Shown here piece after piece: positions 36,468-44,050 of a stretch of 64,000 bases of DNA. The number at the start of each line of letters is the position of its first letter. Position 1 is the first letter of the stretch. The stretch is taken from positions 62,001-126,000 of the forward strand of contig CALTTS010000006.1 of NCBI GenBank assembly GCA_943912265.1, in the 5' to 3' direction. The position numbers and the translations under genes are program-made. The notes beneath the pieces are model-generated. The model searched no databases. It was given only the letters and a program-made list of their open reading frames with translations, and had not been told where the DNA came from. The DNA comes from an uncultured Xanthomonas sp. GTDB lineage: Bacteria; Pseudomonadota; Gammaproteobacteria; Xanthomonadales; Xanthomonadaceae.

Positions 36468-37118
36468 TCACGCCGCCGAACCCTCAAACGCAGCAACGGC
36501 ATCTACAAATCTAGTCTTGTGCGCGGTAATGCGTCGACTCAAAAGCAAAGACCCTTTCGTAAGACGGTCCGTGAAATACTCACCAGTCATCGTGACTGGT
36601 CGAAGTTTCTGCGATCCATGCGTATCAAGAACAATAGATCCAAAGTGCATTTCGCTTCGATGCGCGCGCAGGTGAACATTTGGCTTGTTGGAGTAAACCC
36701 CAAAGACCTGATATCCGTCCTCGCTCGGAGACTTGGCCACGGCATGCGCGATGAGCCAGGATTCCGACTCCGGGGTCATCAAATGCAACTGGAGCTTAGA
36801 GAAAGTCTGCGTAACGCCCATGTAGCAGGTAATGGGCGGAATCCTGATTTTTGTGGAGGGATCTACGTAGCTTGATTGCAGCTCGACAAGCCAAGTCCCT
36901 CGCAGGTCCGGGCGGCAGAAGAGCCAGCCGTGCAGCCAGCGCTGCCGCCACAGAACATGCTCAACAGCAAGCGCAACCAAGCCCAGAAAGCCGACAACAA
37001 TGCTGAAGGGCGCGGCGTGCTCAAGGGAAATGGGCGTGCCCTGAATGAGGAGGACGGCGGCCCAGACGACTACCGCGAGCAACAAGACAAGGATGATGTG
37101 CAGGCGTGTCACGGTCAC
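36468..37118 (-). CDS. cap15: Cap15-like CBASS effector (two membrane segments plus beta-barrel)
   Basis: 216 aa from a GTG start overlapping the CD-NTase stop by 4 bases. Two N-terminal membrane segments (about 5-25 and 35-56) precede a beta-rich domain that opens with CRPDLRGTWLVELQSSYVDP. A GxW-type strand after two membrane helices is the layout of the S-2TM-beta/Cap15 effectors of CBASS. In that family the barrel binds a cyclic dinucleotide and the protein oligomerises to disrupt the inner membrane. Identification rests on layout and pairing with a CD-NTase; the ligand is unknown. Confidence 0.85.
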   Translation of the reverse strand: MTVTRLHIILVLLLAVVVWAAVLLIQGTPISLEHAAPFSIVVGFLGLVALAVEHVLWRQRWLHGWLFCRPDLRGTWLVELQSSYVDPSTKIRIPPITCYMGVTQTFSKLQLHLMTPESESWLIAHAVAKSPSEDGYQVFGVYSNKPNVHLRAHRSEMHFGSIVLDTHGSQKLRPVTMTGEYFTDRLTKGSLLLSRRITAHKTRFVDAVAAFEGSAA

Positions 37119-38029
37119 GGCGTGATACCGATATAAGACCAGGCGTCGAGCAGGAACTTGTTCGCATTAGCCCGCTTGCCTGCAGGCTGACCGAGGAAGA
37201 TGTACTTCAACTGGCTAACTTCGCGCCAGTATTGGCACGCGGCATCTTCACGCGTATTCGACCACAAATAACAAAGCACGGCGCGCACGCATTTTTCCCA
37301 CGTATCGTGAGCGAAATGCTCGTTCGGGGCGTTGTACACCAAGCACTCGACCAGAAACCCCTTCATATCCTTAGCCGACGCGCTCCCCTCCCCCTCCATG
37401 ACATAGCGCAATTTCCGCAGAATCCGCACGACGCCCTTGTACGCCCTGCGCGTTGCGTCGTTCTTGCTGACGGCGTGTTCGTAATGTTGGCGAGGCCAGT
37501 GCGAGTACAACTGCTCAGGCCAATTGATAATGCGTCCGCCGCTGTCCGGGCGAAGCTCGACCCCGCAAAGAAAAGAGCCATCTGTGCTGTAGCGCCGATG
37601 TTCAAACAGCGGCACCACGTCGGCATCCACCCGATACGTGTTGGCGTGCACGTCGAATGCCTTGTCCTCCCAAGTTACCCCCGATGCACCGAAGCGCGCG
37701 ACGAGCGCCCCGTAGATCTGCCTTTTGAATTCTTGGACGGTGTACGCGGAGTCGCTGTTTCCGAACGTTTCCTTGCTAGTTCCTTGTGGGTACTCAGGGT
37801 AGAACGCGCTCCCCGTGTACAACACACCGATGTCAACGTCGCTGTCCTGCATTACGTTGACGCGATTCCGATAAGAGCCTTGGACGAAGACCCGCGTGGT
37901 ACTTTTCAGTTGAGCGTCCGCATCTAGGGCATCTCGAATACCCTTGATGGCGTTCTGTATCCGCGTTTCTTCAGTATCGCTAGGCGGTTGCGCCCACTGC
38001 GAGAACTTGGCTTCCCACTCTCCAGCCAT
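37115..38029 (-). CDS. CD-NTase (SMODS/cGAS-like nucleotidyltransferase) of a CBASS system
   Basis: 304 aa. Polymerase-beta-like fold with FVQGSYRNRVNVMQDSDVDIGV: Gly-Ser at about 51-52 and catalytic Asp at about 64 and 66; the third acidic residue is in YRVDADVVPLFEH (about 137). These proteins make cyclic oligonucleotides after phage infection. I chose ATG 38029 because it has a strong AAGGAAGG site five bases upstream; an 18-residue longer start (38083) lacks one. No Cap2/Cap3 ancillary genes flank it, so this is a type I layout. It leads a three-gene minus-strand operon. Confidence 0.9.
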   Translation of the reverse strand: MAGEWEAKFSQWAQPPSDTEETRIQNAIKGIRDALDADAQLKSTTRVFVQGSYRNRVNVMQDSDVDIGVLYTGSAFYPEYPQGTSKETFGNSDSAYTVQEFKRQIYGALVARFGASGVTWEDKAFDVHANTYRVDADVVPLFEHRRYSTDGSFLCGVELRPDSGGRIINWPEQLYSHWPRQHYEHAVSKNDATRRAYKGVVRILRKLRYVMEGEGSASAKDMKGFLVECLVYNAPNEHFAHDTWEKCVRAVLCYLWSNTREDAACQYWREVSQLKYIFLGQPAGKRANANKFLLDAWSYIGITP

Positions 38030-38353
38030 GCGTGCCTTCCTTTTTGTTATTGGTAGGCCAGCGTCAGTCGCCCCTGACGCCACACGGCCAGAACGAAACT
38101 GGGGATGGCTAGATACAAATCAAGGGTGGGCGAGAACAATAGGGCTTGCTCCTAGCATGCCTCCCTTCAGTCTCAGGTTCTGCGACTTTGTCTGGAGTCT
38201 AGCCGGGCGACCTGCGAGTGCGCGACCGTGTTGAGACGTGGTTGCACAGGTCGGCCACAGTCGGTCGGACCATAGGAAGGCGCTAGTCGGGCAATTAGCG
38301 CATACGAAAAGCCCGGCAGTGGCGTGAACCATTACAGGCCTTAAAGTTCAAAT

Positions 38354-38410
38354 TGTGGCCGGGGAAGGAATCGAACCCCAGACGCGGGGATTTTCAACCC
38401 CTATGGCAAC
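38354..38410 (-). pseudogene. Decayed tRNA-Phe (GAA) 3' portion
   Basis: On the minus strand there is an anticodon arm with GGGGTTGAAAATCCCC (GAA anticodon), a variable loop, a T-loop TTCGATT and an acceptor strand CCCGGCC followed by A. The T-stem is mismatched, CCA is incomplete (ACA) and no matching 5' half (GGCCGGG) exists upstream. It is most simply the leftover attachment-site copy or a decayed phage tRNA. Confidence 0.6.
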
Positions 38411-38455
38411 TATGAGATGTCCGCTTTTGGCCGAGAGCGGACGCACCATCTCATA
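38411..38455. repeat. Imperfect inverted repeat next to the tRNA remnant
   Basis: TATGAGATG (38411-38419) pairs with CATCTCATA (38447-38455), and inside it TCCGCT pairs with AGCGGA. The result is a two-part stem with an asymmetric bulge. It abuts the tRNA remnant directly, as an element end or recombinase site might. Confidence 0.5.
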
Positions 38456-38770
38456 CTTCCGGGCTTTTGGGGCCTTTTCTGGCTCATGGGAACTGACTCA
38501 CTGGCGATTTCGTCCGAGCGTGAGTGGATAATGCGCAAAGAGTCGATCTAAAAAAATCTCAGCCACATATCACCTCGTTGAAGCCAGTAGGGTCTGGCTT
38601 TGCGCAAGGGCACAGCGCTCCTTGTGCACCTTGAAGATGGATTCCTTATGAGTGACAGGTCCGAGGCGGTCTACTGCGTTCTTGTAGTAGTCGCGGCGGC
38701 TCTGGTGAGCGTCGCCAGATGCGTCAGCTGCAAACGCCCAAGATTTCCGTAATCCAACCCGCGACAGACC

Positions 38771-38798
38771 ACAAGGCCCGGCATTCGCCGGGCCTTGT
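38771..38798 (+). terminator. Strong hairpin upstream of the DUF932 gene
   Basis: Twelve-base-pair perfect stem (ACAAGGCCCGGC / GCCGGGCCTTGT), loop ATTC, followed by GCGTTTAT. It ends 31 bases before the DUF932 start, so it may insulate or attenuate that gene. Confidence 0.65.
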
Positions 38799-38829
38799 GC
38801 GTTTATGCCCAAGAGTTAGGAGAAGAAAG

Positions 38830-39786
38830 ATGCACCTGGTTGAAACAATGGCCTATGCCGGCGAGCGGCCGTGGCACGGGCTAGGCAACAAGCTGGCGCC
38901 GCAACAGCCCATCGAGGTCTGGAAGCGAGAGGCAGGGATGGACTGGTCGATCGAAGAGTCCGAAGTCCGCTACGTGGTCGGCAAGAACGGGATTGGGGCT
39001 ATCAACGCTTTCCCGGAACAGAAGGTCCTGTACCGGTCAGACACGCAAGCCCCGCTGTCGGTCGTCTCCAAGCGCTACAAGGTCGTCCAGCCGGGGGAGA
39101 TTCTGGAGTTCTATCGCGACCTGACCGAGGTCGGCGGCTTTGAGCTGGAAACGGCCGGCGTACTGCGCGAAGGCCGTAAGTTCTGGGCCTTGGCCAGGAC
39201 AGGGCAGAGCACGGTGCTCAAGCGGAAGGACCGCGTCGAAGGCTACCTGCTGCTGGCCACGGCCTGTGATGGGACGCTGGCCACCACAGCCCAGTTCACC
39301 TCGGTTCGGGTCGTGTGCAACAACACCTTGGCCATCGCACTGGGCAGCAATGCGGGCGTCGTGAAGGTGCCGCACCGCAGTCAGTTCGACCCCGACGTGG
39401 TGAAGCGTCAGCTGGGCATCACCGTATCGACCTGGGATTCGTTTGTGGCCCAGATGAGGGCGCTGGTTGAGACCCCGGTAGACCCGGACTCGGTGGATGG
39501 ACTCCTGCGCCGGGTGTTGACGTACCCCAACCCGGACGGGCAGGGAGTCGCGGTCAACGAGCAGGCCTTCACGGTCGCCCGTGCGCTGTACGACGGCGCG
39601 GGCAGGGGGTCGGAGCTGTCAACGGCCAAGGGGACAGCCTGGGGCGTCCTGAGCAGCGTGACGGAGTTCGTTGACCACCACCGGCGTGCTAGGAGCGACG
39701 ACCACCGCAGGGATGCGGCATGGTTCGGGGCGGGCGCCCAGATCAAGCAACGGGCCTGGGACGAAGCCATAAAGCTGGTGGCCTGA
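38830..39786 (+). CDS. DUF932 / phage-plasmid-like protein
   Basis: 318 aa. The DUF932 (TIGR03299-type) pattern is clear: MHLVETMAYAGERPWHGLG at the start, LYRSDTQAPLSVVSKRYKVVQP, and LLLATACDGTLATTAQFTSVRVVCNNTLAIAL. These proteins are common on phages, plasmids and integrative elements, often near RecT/YqaJ-type genes; the molecular role is unknown. ATG 38830 has a long purine-rich ribosome site (AGGAGAAGAAAG). First gene of the recombination cassette. Confidence 0.9.
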   Translation: MHLVETMAYAGERPWHGLGNKLAPQQPIEVWKREAGMDWSIEESEVRYVVGKNGIGAINAFPEQKVLYRSDTQAPLSVVSKRYKVVQPGEILEFYRDLTEVGGFELETAGVLREGRKFWALARTGQSTVLKRKDRVEGYLLLATACDGTLATTAQFTSVRVVCNNTLAIALGSNAGVVKVPHRSQFDPDVVKRQLGITVSTWDSFVAQMRALVETPVDPDSVDGLLRRVLTYPNPDGQGVAVNEQAFTVARALYDGAGRGSELSTAKGTAWGVLSSVTEFVDHHRRARSDDHRRDAAWFGAGAQIKQRAWDEAIKLVA

Positions 39787-39789
39787 GCG

Positions 39790-40107
39790 ATGGACGTCGA
39801 TCAGCTCGACGTTGCGTACATCGCCATAGGGGCCAAGCAAGCACTGGACAAGAGTGGGGCTCCGTACGCGAAGGTCCCGTTCCAAGGGGAGTTGGGCTAC
39901 GTCCAAGCATGCATCGATCAGGCTGAGCTTCTGACTCGGGCCTGGCGCGCATGTAGTGAGGTGTTCCCCGGCGTCTGGTGCTACGAGGTGGCCGAGCCCT
40001 TCGGCGTGGCCTTCGGCAAGCACCTCCTGGCCGGAGGTGGTCCTGAGAGCGCTCAGAGCATCCTCAACGGAGTGCTGGCCTCAGCGATGGCGACAACTCC
40101 GGTGTAG
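39790..40107 (+). CDS. Hypothetical protein
   Basis: 105 aa, starting three bases after the DUF932 stop, so co-translated with it. It is a soluble, mainly helical small protein with no signal, membrane segment or motif that I recognise. Followed directly by a strong hairpin, which makes DUF932 plus this gene a two-gene module. Confidence 0.7.
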   Translation: MDVDQLDVAYIAIGAKQALDKSGAPYAKVPFQGELGYVQACIDQAELLTRAWRACSEVFPGVWCYEVAEPFGVAFGKHLLAGGGPESAQSILNGVLASAMATTPV

Positions 40108-40133
40108 GTTCCGTCTCTGTAAAAGCAACCCAG

Positions 40134-40163
40134 AAGCCCGGCCTCCCCACGGAGGCCGGGCTT
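40134..40163 (+). terminator. Strong hairpin upstream of the YqaJ-type gene
   Basis: Thirteen-base-pair perfect stem (AAGCCCGGCCTCC / GGAGGCCGGGCTT), loop CCAC, followed by CTTCTAT. It lies between the hypothetical gene and the ribosome site of the YqaJ-type gene, only 20 bases before its ATG. Confidence 0.7.
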
Positions 40164-40183
40164 CTTCTATTGGAGGATTGGAA

Positions 40184-41161
40184 ATGAGCAGATCAGCGGC
40201 GATTCGCCTGGTCGGCACGCGCTCGATGGAGCGTGAGGAGTGGTTGGAAGTCCGCAATCGCGGAATCGGGAGCTCCGATGCTGCCGCTGCGGTGGGGCTC
40301 TGTCCCTACAAGAGCCAGCTTGAGCTCTGGATGGAGAAGACCGGGCGGACGCCCCGGGATGATGAACCCGGCCAGGACAGTCCCATGTACTGGGGCACCC
40401 TGCTGGAGCCACTTGTGGCCGGTGCGTATACCGAGCAGACCGGACGGAAGGTCCGCCGGGTCAACGCGGTGCTTCAGCATCCGACCTACAACTTCATGCT
40501 GGCCAATGTCGACCGGGAGGTGGTTGGCGTTCCGGACGTGCAGATCCTGGAGTGCAAGACGGCCGGAGAGTACGGCTCACGACTCTGGCGGGACGGCGTG
40601 CCCGAGTATGTCCAGATCCAGGTTCAGCACCAGCTGGCCGTCACCGGCAAGGCGGCCGCAGACGTGGCCGTGCTGCTCTGTGGCCAAAAGCTGGAGGTGC
40701 ACCGGATCGAGCGCGACGAGGACGTGATCTCGCGCCTGATCGTGCTGGAGGCCAGGTTCTGGGAGCACGTGACCCAGGACACCCCGCCGCCGGCGGATGG
40801 CAGCGAGTCTGCCGCCCGAGCCCTGCGCAGCCTGTACAGCGGCAACGACACCAGCATCGACTTCAGCGAAGACGCCGAACTGTCGGCTACCTTCGACGGG
40901 CTGGTGCTGCTCCGTGACGAGATCGCCCGGATGGACAAGCGGGCCGAGCAGATGCGCCAGCAGTTGGAGCAGTCCATGGGTGAGGCCTCTCGGGCGATCT
41001 TTCCGAGTGGCGAGATCACCTACCGGCGTTCCAAGGACGGCACGAGTATCGATCTCAAGCGGTTGACCGAGTCTCACCCGGACCTAGTGGCTGAGTTCAC
41101 CGTCGCCAGACCCGGATCCCGGCGGTTCCGGCTCGTTCCCCATCAACCCCAAGGAGCATGA
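40184..41161 (+). CDS. YqaJ-like viral recombinase / lambda-type exonuclease
   Basis: 325 aa. The YqaJ nuclease core: WLEVRNRGIGSSDAAAAVGLCPYKSQLELW, then WGTLLEPLVAGAYTEQTG, VRRVNAVLQHP...MLANVDREV and VQILECKTA (catalytic Asp, then E-x-K), with YVQIQVQHQLAVTG. This family chews 5' ends for single-strand annealing recombination in phages and mobile elements. A C-terminal helical extension (about 230-300) follows. ATG 40184 with GGAGG upstream. Next gene is coupled (ATGA). Confidence 0.92.
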   Translation: MSRSAAIRLVGTRSMEREEWLEVRNRGIGSSDAAAAVGLCPYKSQLELWMEKTGRTPRDDEPGQDSPMYWGTLLEPLVAGAYTEQTGRKVRRVNAVLQHPTYNFMLANVDREVVGVPDVQILECKTAGEYGSRLWRDGVPEYVQIQVQHQLAVTGKAAADVAVLLCGQKLEVHRIERDEDVISRLIVLEARFWEHVTQDTPPPADGSESAARALRSLYSGNDTSIDFSEDAELSATFDGLVLLRDEIARMDKRAEQMRQQLEQSMGEASRAIFPSGEITYRRSKDGTSIDLKRLTESHPDLVAEFTVARPGSRRFRLVPHQPQGA

Positions 41162-41163
41162 CC

Positions 41164-42057
41164 ATGCTGAAAGGCTTGGCGATCACCCCGCCCGTGGTCG
41201 GGCGGATCTCAATCGGCCGCGTGGTCGAGCGCAACGGCAAGCGTCTGCCGGAGAAGGATGACCAGTTCACTTTGACCAGTCAGGTACAGAACCGGGAAGG
41301 CTGGGTGCTGCATCCGCTGGACGACGCCCTTCGCCAGGTGGCCGGAGGCAAACTGCGCTCAATCCCGGTGCGGCTGCTGTTCAACGATCCGGGACTGAAC
41401 CTTCGCGCTGACTACTCGCTCTTCGACCGGACGACCGGCAGGCCGGTCTGTGTCGGCAACGGGGAGACCAGTCGGAGAATGGCCAAGGAAGGCATCACTC
41501 AAGAGGCTTGCCCTGGCCCCGATGGCTGTCCTTTCGCCATGGGCGAGTGCAAGGCTTACGCCCGCTTGAACGTCAGGGTCGGGGACGAAGACGAGCTGGG
41601 TAGCTTCGTGCTGCGCACCACGTCCTACAACACGATCCGGACGCTGGCAGCGCGGCTGGCGTACTTCGATGCCGTCTCAGGCGGGCGACTGGCCTGCATG
41701 CCGCTGGAACTGAAGCTCCGCGGCAAGTCCACCACGATGAGCTTCAGGTCGGCGATCTACTACGTCGACCTGGTGGTCAGGTCCGGCCTGTCGTTGGAGC
41801 AGGCCATCGGGGAGGCGAGGGCGCTCGATCAGGCCCGCAAGGACGCCGGCTTCGATCAGGCGGCTCTGGACGAGGCCGCCAGGGTCGGTTTCGCCAACGG
41901 CGCCTTCGAGGACCTGGTAGAGGACGTGCCGGCTGTGGTGGAGGAGTTCTATCCCGGCGAGGCGGGCGTGGCCGGCAACGGCGTCGCAAGCGGGCCGGCA
42001 GGCGGCAGCTTGCAGGACCGGCTGGAGAGCAAGGTCGCCCGGATCGCGGGCGGCTAA
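41164..42057 (+). CDS. Putative gp3-like protein / 'hydrolase or metal-binding' family
   Basis: 297 aa. Soluble, with a Cys cluster (TQEACPGPDGCPFAMGECKAY, near residue 120) that could bind a metal. It resembles, from memory, the proteins annotated in Xanthomonas and Pseudomonas elements as 'hydrolase or metal-binding' and related to the gp3 recombination-directionality family; this is a tentative match. ATG 41164 has AGGAG seven bases upstream; ATG 41158 would be too close. Partner of the YqaJ-type nuclease by position: an annealing or accessory role is possible. Confidence 0.5.
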   Translation: MLKGLAITPPVVGRISIGRVVERNGKRLPEKDDQFTLTSQVQNREGWVLHPLDDALRQVAGGKLRSIPVRLLFNDPGLNLRADYSLFDRTTGRPVCVGNGETSRRMAKEGITQEACPGPDGCPFAMGECKAYARLNVRVGDEDELGSFVLRTTSYNTIRTLAARLAYFDAVSGGRLACMPLELKLRGKSTTMSFRSAIYYVDLVVRSGLSLEQAIGEARALDQARKDAGFDQAALDEAARVGFANGAFEDLVEDVPAVVEEFYPGEAGVAGNGVASGPAGGSLQDRLESKVARIAGG

Positions 42058-42081
42058 TAGTCAACCAAGAGGAGAAAGACC

Positions 42082-42240
42082 ATGCTGAAGGCCATTGGTG
42101 GGGCCGTGGTGTACGGCTTCGCCCTTTACGGACTCAACACCTTCATGGAGAAGGTCAAGGTCATGCAGTGCGTCAAGCGACCCCCGGATCCGGAGGACCC
42201 CGGTCAGGTGGCCGGGCAGGAAGGTGTCCCCTGCGCCTAG
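42082..42240 (+). CDS. Small hydrophobic peptide
   Basis: 52 aa, with a strong AGAGGAGAAAG ribosome site 25 bases after the previous stop. The first 20 residues (LKAIGGAVVYGFALYGLNTF) form one possible membrane helix; the rest is polar, Pro-rich, with two Cys. Family unknown. The start context (GACCATGCTGAA) copies that of the upstream gene. Ends before a terminator. Confidence 0.6.
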   Translation: MLKAIGGAVVYGFALYGLNTFMEKVKVMQCVKRPPDPEDPGQVAGQEGVPCA

Positions 42241-42298
42241 GGCGGCCAGGGAGCTGTCTGGCTTACCTGCAAGCTAGAGACTCGACACGTCGAAAGGC

Positions 42299-42324
42299 AA
42301 GGGGGCGCGCATGCGCCCCCTTTT
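42299..42324 (+). terminator. Terminator upstream of the RadC-like gene
   Basis: Ten-base-pair stem (AAGGGGGCGC / GCGCCCCCTT), loop GCAT, followed by TTCTGTTT. The third hairpin of this type in the cassette, 47 bases before the next ATG. Confidence 0.75.
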
Positions 42325-42370
42325 CTGTTTCCGATTATTCAGGACATGAAGACCCATAAAGGAGAAGCAC

Positions 42371-42874
42371 ATGGAGTCACCACCCGCGGGCCTGCCCCCG
42401 CTGTACGTTCGAAGTGGGACTCGCTCCTACAAGGCCGCCAGCCCCGACGAGGTTCTTGAGGCGGCACGCGCCGTCATCGGTCAGAGGATGCAGCGTGGGG
42501 TTGCGTTCTCGACTCCCCAGATCGCCAAGGCCTTCTTCCGCGACAAGCTGGGCGGATTGGGTCAGGAAGTCTTTGCCGCCGCATTCCTGGACACCCGTCA
42601 CCGTCTGGTCGAGTACGTGGAACTGTTCCACGGAACCATCGACGGAGCCGAAGTCCATCCGAGGGAGGTGGTCCGCCATGCACTCCGCTGCAACGCCGCG
42701 GCGGTGATCGTGGCCCACAATCACCCTTCTGGATCGGAACATCCCTCAGCAGCCGATCGCGCCGTCACAACACGCCTCAAGCAGTCGCTCGCCCTGGTCG
42801 ATGTGCGCCTGATCGATCACGTGGTGGTCGGTGGACTGCAGACGGTGACCCTGGCGGAACGTGGCTGGCTTTGA
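42371..42874 (+). CDS. RadC-like JAB/MPN (DUF2466) protein
   Basis: 167 aa. C-terminal RadC domain with a JAMM-type metal site: VIVAHNHPSGSEHPSAADRAV gives His 116, His 118, Ser 126 and Asp 129, and FHGTIDGAEVHPREV is the usual preceding strand. Full RadC (about 220 aa) has an N-terminal helix-hairpin-helix that is absent here. Short RadC-like proteins of this type are typical of integrative elements and are not proven DNA-repair enzymes. Good ribosome site (AGGAGAAG). Confidence 0.9.
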   Translation: MESPPAGLPPLYVRSGTRSYKAASPDEVLEAARAVIGQRMQRGVAFSTPQIAKAFFRDKLGGLGQEVFAAAFLDTRHRLVEYVELFHGTIDGAEVHPREVVRHALRCNAAAVIVAHNHPSGSEHPSAADRAVTTRLKQSLALVDVRLIDHVVVGGLQTVTLAERGWL

Positions 42875-42921
42875 CTGCCACACGCGAATCCCGGCGGGGA
42901 GCGCAACCTGATCGACTAGCT

Positions 42922-42943
42922 TGCCAGCCAATAGGGGCTGGCA
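42922..42943. terminator. Bidirectional hairpin between convergent genes
   Basis: Eight-base-pair stem (TGCCAGCC / GGCTGGCA), loop AATAGG, between the RadC-like gene and the convergent two-TM gene. On the plus strand a T-rich stretch (attttttg) follows about 15 bases later. Confidence 0.5.
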
Positions 42944-42970
42944 GGCTGTGGTGAGTCTTCATTTTTTGTC

Positions 42971-44005
42971 TTACGAGGGCGAATTAGTCTCTTCGCGCGT
43001 TGTTTCGACCAGCGCTCTACCCACAAGCCGCACCGGGTCGAACGAGAACACATGCTCCAGCGGTGCATCATGGCAACGGCCAACCAGCCGATCCGGAAAC
43101 GCGGCGCGTCCATGGTCGAGATCCACCTCGGCAGAGCAGATCGGACACGTGCCCCAGTGGCGCACCACGGCGAACTCTCGGGATTTCAGCTTTCGGCCTG
43201 GTGCCGGCATGGTGCGAAGCTGGCCGTAGAGCTCGCTCAGCGCCAGGAATGACGGCCCTGCCATCGTTACCCGCTGGGTGGGGAGGTGGAACACTGGCCG
43301 CGACAACCACCAGAGTCCGGCCGTCACCAGCATCGTCAAGCCGAGCTGAGCCAGTGTTGCTGTGGTGACAGGGGCGCCGCGGCTCCATGAGGAAAGTAGC
43401 CAGAACCAGGCGAGTCCAATCAGCGCCATGTTCATGGCGGCGCTGCCGATGAGCACGTAGCCGCGCCAGGACTGCACCGGGAACGGCCGGCTGCCCACTA
43501 CCAGTCTGAGCCACAACGCAGGCCTGACCGGATCCATCTGGTAGCGCACCAAGGTCGGATCGAGCTCCGGCGTCGCGATGTCCTCCTCCGGCTCAGCCTC
43601 AAGCGTCGGGCGAAACTCGAAGGACAGCCGGGAGGGTAGGCCGCGGCCGCCGCCCTTCTTGACCACGAGGTAGGGGGTCAGGGCGCGGCCAGCCAGGGCG
43701 CACCGCTGTCGGAGCTGCTCCTGCCGCGAGTCCCACCAGTTCCCCAGCTCGGTTGCACGAATCACCTTGGCAGCGCCATCTCCCGCCCCTTCGAGTCGCT
43801 GAAAGAGCGCTCGAAGCGTCGTGGTGTCCGTCTCAGGGGGCGATTCACCACGCGAGATGGCGATCAGGGTCGTGTCCAAGACCTCCCGGAGGACCCGGGC
43901 GTTGCGCTGTTGGCCCCCCTCCCGATCCAGCCACTCAAGCGCCAATTGGAGGGAGTCAACCTGTGGATTACCCGTTTGGGCGGGTTTGGATCTGTTTGCG
44001 TCCAT
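42971..44005 (-). CDS. Unknown protein with two membrane segments
   Basis: 344 aa from ATG 44005. The first 180 residues are soluble and polar (helix-rich, with a basic patch KKGGGRGLPSRLSFEFRP); two membrane segments follow at about 183-207 and 215-236; then a cytoplasmic tail with CPICSAEVDLDHGR, a possible zinc knuckle or nuclease-like pair, and RCHDAPLEHVFSFD. Family not recognised. The frame could extend upstream, but that would overlap the divergent nuclease gene. Starts 45 bases from that gene, so the two may share regulation. Confidence 0.6.
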   Translation of the reverse strand: MDANRSKPAQTGNPQVDSLQLALEWLDREGGQQRNARVLREVLDTTLIAISRGESPPETDTTTLRALFQRLEGAGDGAAKVIRATELGNWWDSRQEQLRQRCALAGRALTPYLVVKKGGGRGLPSRLSFEFRPTLEAEPEEDIATPELDPTLVRYQMDPVRPALWLRLVVGSRPFPVQSWRGYVLIGSAAMNMALIGLAWFWLLSSWSRGAPVTTATLAQLGLTMLVTAGLWWLSRPVFHLPTQRVTMAGPSFLALSELYGQLRTMPAPGRKLKSREFAVVRHWGTCPICSAEVDLDHGRAAFPDRLVGRCHDAPLEHVFSFDPVRLVGRALVETTREETNSPS

Positions 44006-44050
44006 GGCTTGCCGCGAATTTTTGCTTTCCCTCCGATCAAGGAAAGCATC

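Larger units (their letters stand above)
38030..38829. other. 800-base spacer with tRNA remnant, inverted repeat and hairpin
   Basis: No supported gene. It separates the minus-strand CBASS operon from the plus-strand recombination cassette and must hold both divergent promoters. It contains a decayed tRNA-Phe 3' part (38354-38410), an imperfect long inverted repeat (38411-38455) and a strong hairpin (38771-38798). Short open frames in it have no family resemblance. Confidence 0.6.

Noticed and set aside
37115..38083. Longer CD-NTase start at 38083
   Set aside because: No ribosome site there, whereas ATG 38029 has AAGGAAGG at ideal spacing.
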